Below, piece after piece: positions 7,155-10,085 of a DNA stretch of 10,085 bases; the stretch's first letter is position 1; every line of letters starts with the position of its first letter. Position numbers and translations under genes: made by a program. Source of the DNA: JAYUDN01 sp043769645 (GTDB lineage: Bacteria > Patescibacteriota > Gracilibacteria > BD1-5 > UBA2023); contig JAYVJC010000022.1 of assembly GCA_043769645.1 (NCBI GenBank), forward strand, positions 1 to 10,085. The letters run 5' to 3'. Below the pieces are notes generated by a model, which was not told where the DNA came from, did not search any database, and was given only the letters and a program-made list of their open reading frames with translations.

Positions 7155-10085
7155 CTATCTTACAACTCGTTCTACATTATAGTTTCACAGATAGTTCGAA
7201 AGCAGTGGTGGAGGGTTGACGAGGGCACGGTTTGAGTAGTTGAGATTTACTCCCGCAGTTATGATCTCATAGGCGCTCGTTCCTCTCACATAGAGTCGAC
7301 TATCAAAGAGTGGCGTCGCATTTCCATAGAGGCTTCCTTCGATTTTGAGAATCTTTTGTGAAGTGGTAGCGGCTGGGAAAGGCTGGAAGCTTCCGCCAAT
7401 ATCGACAAAGACGCCGACGATATTGGTCACTCCAAATGACGCTGCAACAGCAGGATTACCACCATAGATCGCGATATTTCCATTTTTGACGATGAAGGCC
7501 CAACTCGCATTCGCATCTGCGTAGACGAGGTTACACTTGATAACGAGATTCCCTCCTTCGACGATCAGGGTTCTCACACCCGAGAGAGAAATCGTATCAT
7601 TTGCACAACCTTCGATCGTGAGGTTTCGACCGGAGAGGGAAAGCACATTTTCATTCCCATTGGTCTTAAGCGCGATGAGTCCATCAAGTGAACTCACAGA
7701 AATGTCAGAAGCTCGAGTATTCCCATTGACCGTGATACGACTCGTCACTGCAGAAGTCGAAGATGACGTCATCGTTCGGTTGGTGATGGTAGTCGATCGC
7801 TTGAGACCGAGAAGGAAGTTATTGAGGAGAAGTTCAGCGTTGAAGGGGTCGAGAGCTGATACCAGGCGATTGGTGGTCGTCGTGGTACTCGCGACCATGG
7901 TGCTTGATACTCGGACCGGAAGTCCGATATCGATCGGTCGGTCATTTTTCCGAAGGGAAGGATTCGCAATCGTAAGACGGATATTTCCATTTTGTCCAGA
8001 TATATTTCCTTGGAACGCATCTCGAAGGGAAGTAGAGGCATTCAGGAGTTCATTTCCTTTGAAGAGGGGGATCTCACTCGCAGCTTCTTTAGATTTTCCA
8101 GGATTGGCGGTAAACTCTCCATACTGGACACATCCTGTTGAGGTCATGGTTACACACGCTATATAGACCCCTTTCCCAACGACGACATACTCGTCATCAT
8201 TGATCATTCGCTGGTAGTCTCTAGCAATACCTCCCAGAGGTCTACAGAACTCACCGCTTGGTCCGGCAGCATCCTGCTTGACTGCATTGAGGTTATCCGA
8301 GTAGATACAGACGTTATGAGAAGCTGGGATAAGGAGTGGGATCTGATACTGAGTTCGGATACCGAAGAAAATCTGATCAGCGATCGAGAAGACATTTCCA
8401 TTTTGCCCGACGACTACCTGGTTTTCAGCAACTCGGATCTTTCCATCGATACCATCGAGCCAAGAGAATCAGAGTCCCATAGTTCGAGAAAGAGTCGGTA
8501 TTTTCATCCAGATATCGAGGATAGGATTCGCTCCAGGGTTGGTGAGGAACGTCTTACAGTTCGCATCACAAGAGCTTCCGAGTTGACCGTTGAGATTTCC
8601 GAGGTCACACGTTTCCCCACGGAATGGTTCAAGGATTCCGTTTCCACAGTAAGCAGATCCGCCTCCGCCTCCACATCCAGCTCCGGTACAACATCCGAGG
8701 GGATTAGTACAACCACCACCACCTGGGCCAGAACATGAGAGAGTATTATTTGTATTACAGTCAGTAATCGACGTGTAACAAGTAGCTCCCTCACTCGCGA
8801 TACATCCAGGCAGACTATTGTAGAAAACAGTTCCACACGATCGAATTCAGGCCGAGCAACGAGGTACAAAGTACTGAGTAGGTCATCCGGGACCTCCACC
8901 TCCCGTCGTCGACATCGTCGTGCGACACGCCCCGATATCAGAACCAGTGAAAATACTTCCCGAATTAGTTCGATCTCGTACCGCACAAGTAATCGTCTGA
9001 GAGGTACTCTCGGTCGTCGGAGCGAGACATATACGAGTAGTACCCGTTCCCCATACGGCAGTTGGATCTCCAGGAGCACACTGGATTCGATATTCGATAT
9101 TTGATACAGTTCCAGTAAATGCGGTCGGAGGCGCACAAGTATAGGTGACGGAAGTCGATGGACTTACCGGTGATGCGACTGAAGGAGTAATCGACGTACA
9201 GGTTGGGAATCATGGAGTCGTTCCGCCAGTTACGATGACCGTTGCTGGATCACAGTTATTGACCTTATAGAGACCAGCATCAGGGTTCAGTACCGCTCAT
9301 TCATGTGGATCTCCAGGATTCGAAAGACAAGCATAGTTTCTATATGTTCCAGCGGTATTCGTCACGACTGCTTGAGCAGTAATCGTCGGATACGCGCTTC
9401 CTGAAGTCAGGATATCGCTACGAGTACAAGTATAACTTTGTCAGACGAGACTACAGGTCCATCCAGTACCAGAGACAGAGATTGGGGTGACACCAGCGGG
9501 GAAAGTATCAGTCACCGTAGTCGTTCCCGTTGCCGTTCCTGGTCCCAGGTTATCGATTATGAAGGTATAGGTCACTGGGGTAGTCGTACTTCCAGTAGAT
9601 CCTGATCCAGATGAACCGGAACCAGTTTGTTCAGTCACTGTTCCTTGGTATCTCGTTTCTACACCTTGGAAGGTATTATTTTTAGAAATCACGGTATTGG
9701 TCCCGAAGTTGCGTATCCCGACAGAACCACCGCCTGTGCTCTGAAATATATTATTCTCGAGGGTGAGTATTCCAGGATTTGGCGGGCTTTGTTCAGCACT
9801 ATATGCGACCATAAGACGGTTCGGAGAAGTGGCTGACTGGATAATCGTATTTCCATAGACATAGCCCCTTCATCCATTTGGTATATCGATATTGTAACTC
9901 GTATCCGATCCATTATCATCGAGTGTATTGTTGAGGATGATCGTATTCAGGGCTCGTGATTTTACATGGTGTCACTGGCGAGTTCCAGAAACGATCGAAT
10001 CTCGAATGAGGAAAAAATTGATTCCTCAGATATAGAGACCATGGGTGAGCCCAGTGGCATTTTTCCCATTTCCGATAAATTTCGA
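7155..10085 (-). CDS. Large mosaic surface protein: beta-helix, DUF11, disulfide-rich repeat (N-terminus outside window)
   Basis: The C-terminal 976 residues of a larger protein, open to the right edge and ending in TAG. Domains by residue from the edge: 1 to about 145, right-handed parallel beta-helix (GLYIGGI, RQGHHVKSRA, YNIDIPNGG, NTFQG), close in pattern to beta-helix proteins I recall with GHxIKSRA and DLPNGG; about 150-170, Gly/Ser/Thr linker; about 171-260, DUF11-type fold (IIDNLGPGTATGTTTVTDTF, GWTCSLVGQSYTC); about 270-480, Cys- and Gly-rich region with paired TYTCAPP and TITCAVRD strands and poly-Gly; 480-511, myxococcal-type disulfide repeat (CGNGILEP ... CDLGNLNG ... SSCDANC); then a beta-rich Ser/Thr-rich half of unknown fold. 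Ten UGA codons read as glycine (10026, 9972, 9870, 9441, 9297, 9210, 8883, 8847, 8469, 7185). Likely exported, for envelope or host contact; the export signal and ligand are not visible. Confidence 0.9.

Noticed and set aside
7537..8166. A 209-codon open frame on the plus strand
   Set aside because: Antisense shadow of the surface-protein C-terminal half; low-complexity Arg/Val/Ser composition.
8504..9136. A 210-codon open frame on the minus strand in another frame of the surface protein
   Set aside because: Its translation is Arg/Leu/Val/Ser-rich without domains, and it overlaps the DUF11-distal and disulfide-repeat region of the real gene throughout.
1..10085. UGA as tryptophan (code 4) or selenocysteine
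   Set aside because: Conserved positions call for glycine, UGG serves as tryptophan, and 28 UGA codons in unrelated genes without hairpin elements do not fit selenocysteine.

Overview
The window reads correctly only if UGA is translated as glycine (genetic code 25). Every protein-coding gene here has UGA codons in frame, 28 in total. Several fall at glycines I recall as conserved (RGGQV in Mfd, the glycine before the PTDTxYGL motif of the YrdC/TsaC family). The five visible stops are UAA or UAG, and UGG is used for tryptophan. This code is known from the uncultured candidate phyla Absconditabacteria (SR1) and Gracilibacteria (BD1-5/GN02), so the source is probably such a reduced, likely host-associated bacterium. 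Under the standard code every gene would appear as broken fragments.

Layout, left to right. Minus strand: the N-terminal ~390 residues of uvrB (1-1172), running off the left edge. Plus strand: a conserved secreted or membrane-anchored protein of unknown function (1243-1974), divergent from uvrB over a 70-bp promoter region. Minus strand: tsaC (1988-2530), convergent with it across 13 bp. Minus strand: mfd (2719-5859), complete at 1046 residues. Minus strand: a secreted cysteine-rich protein (5946-7058) with an intrinsic terminator behind it. Minus strand: a large mosaic surface protein (7155-10085 and beyond), also followed by a terminator. No stretch over 300 bases lacks a gene. I see no rRNA, tRNA, CRISPR, transposase or phage gene.

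Functional picture: uvrB and mfd are the damage-verification and transcription-coupling parts of nucleotide excision repair, tsaC makes the threonylcarbamoyl-AMP needed for tRNA t6A, and the right third encodes extracytoplasmic proteins that could act in envelope structure or host attachment.

The least ordinary signal is in mfd. Three in-frame inserts of about 25-28 residues interrupt this conserved protein at likely surface loops or linkers. At DNA level each is a composite element: two arrays of 7-nt words beginning mostly with AAC, facing outward on opposite strands around a short spacer. All three have the same orientation, and the closing word AACT(A/C)T(A/C) is shared. Four of the seven UGA codons in mfd lie in these inserts, so the recoded UGA is what keeps two of them open.
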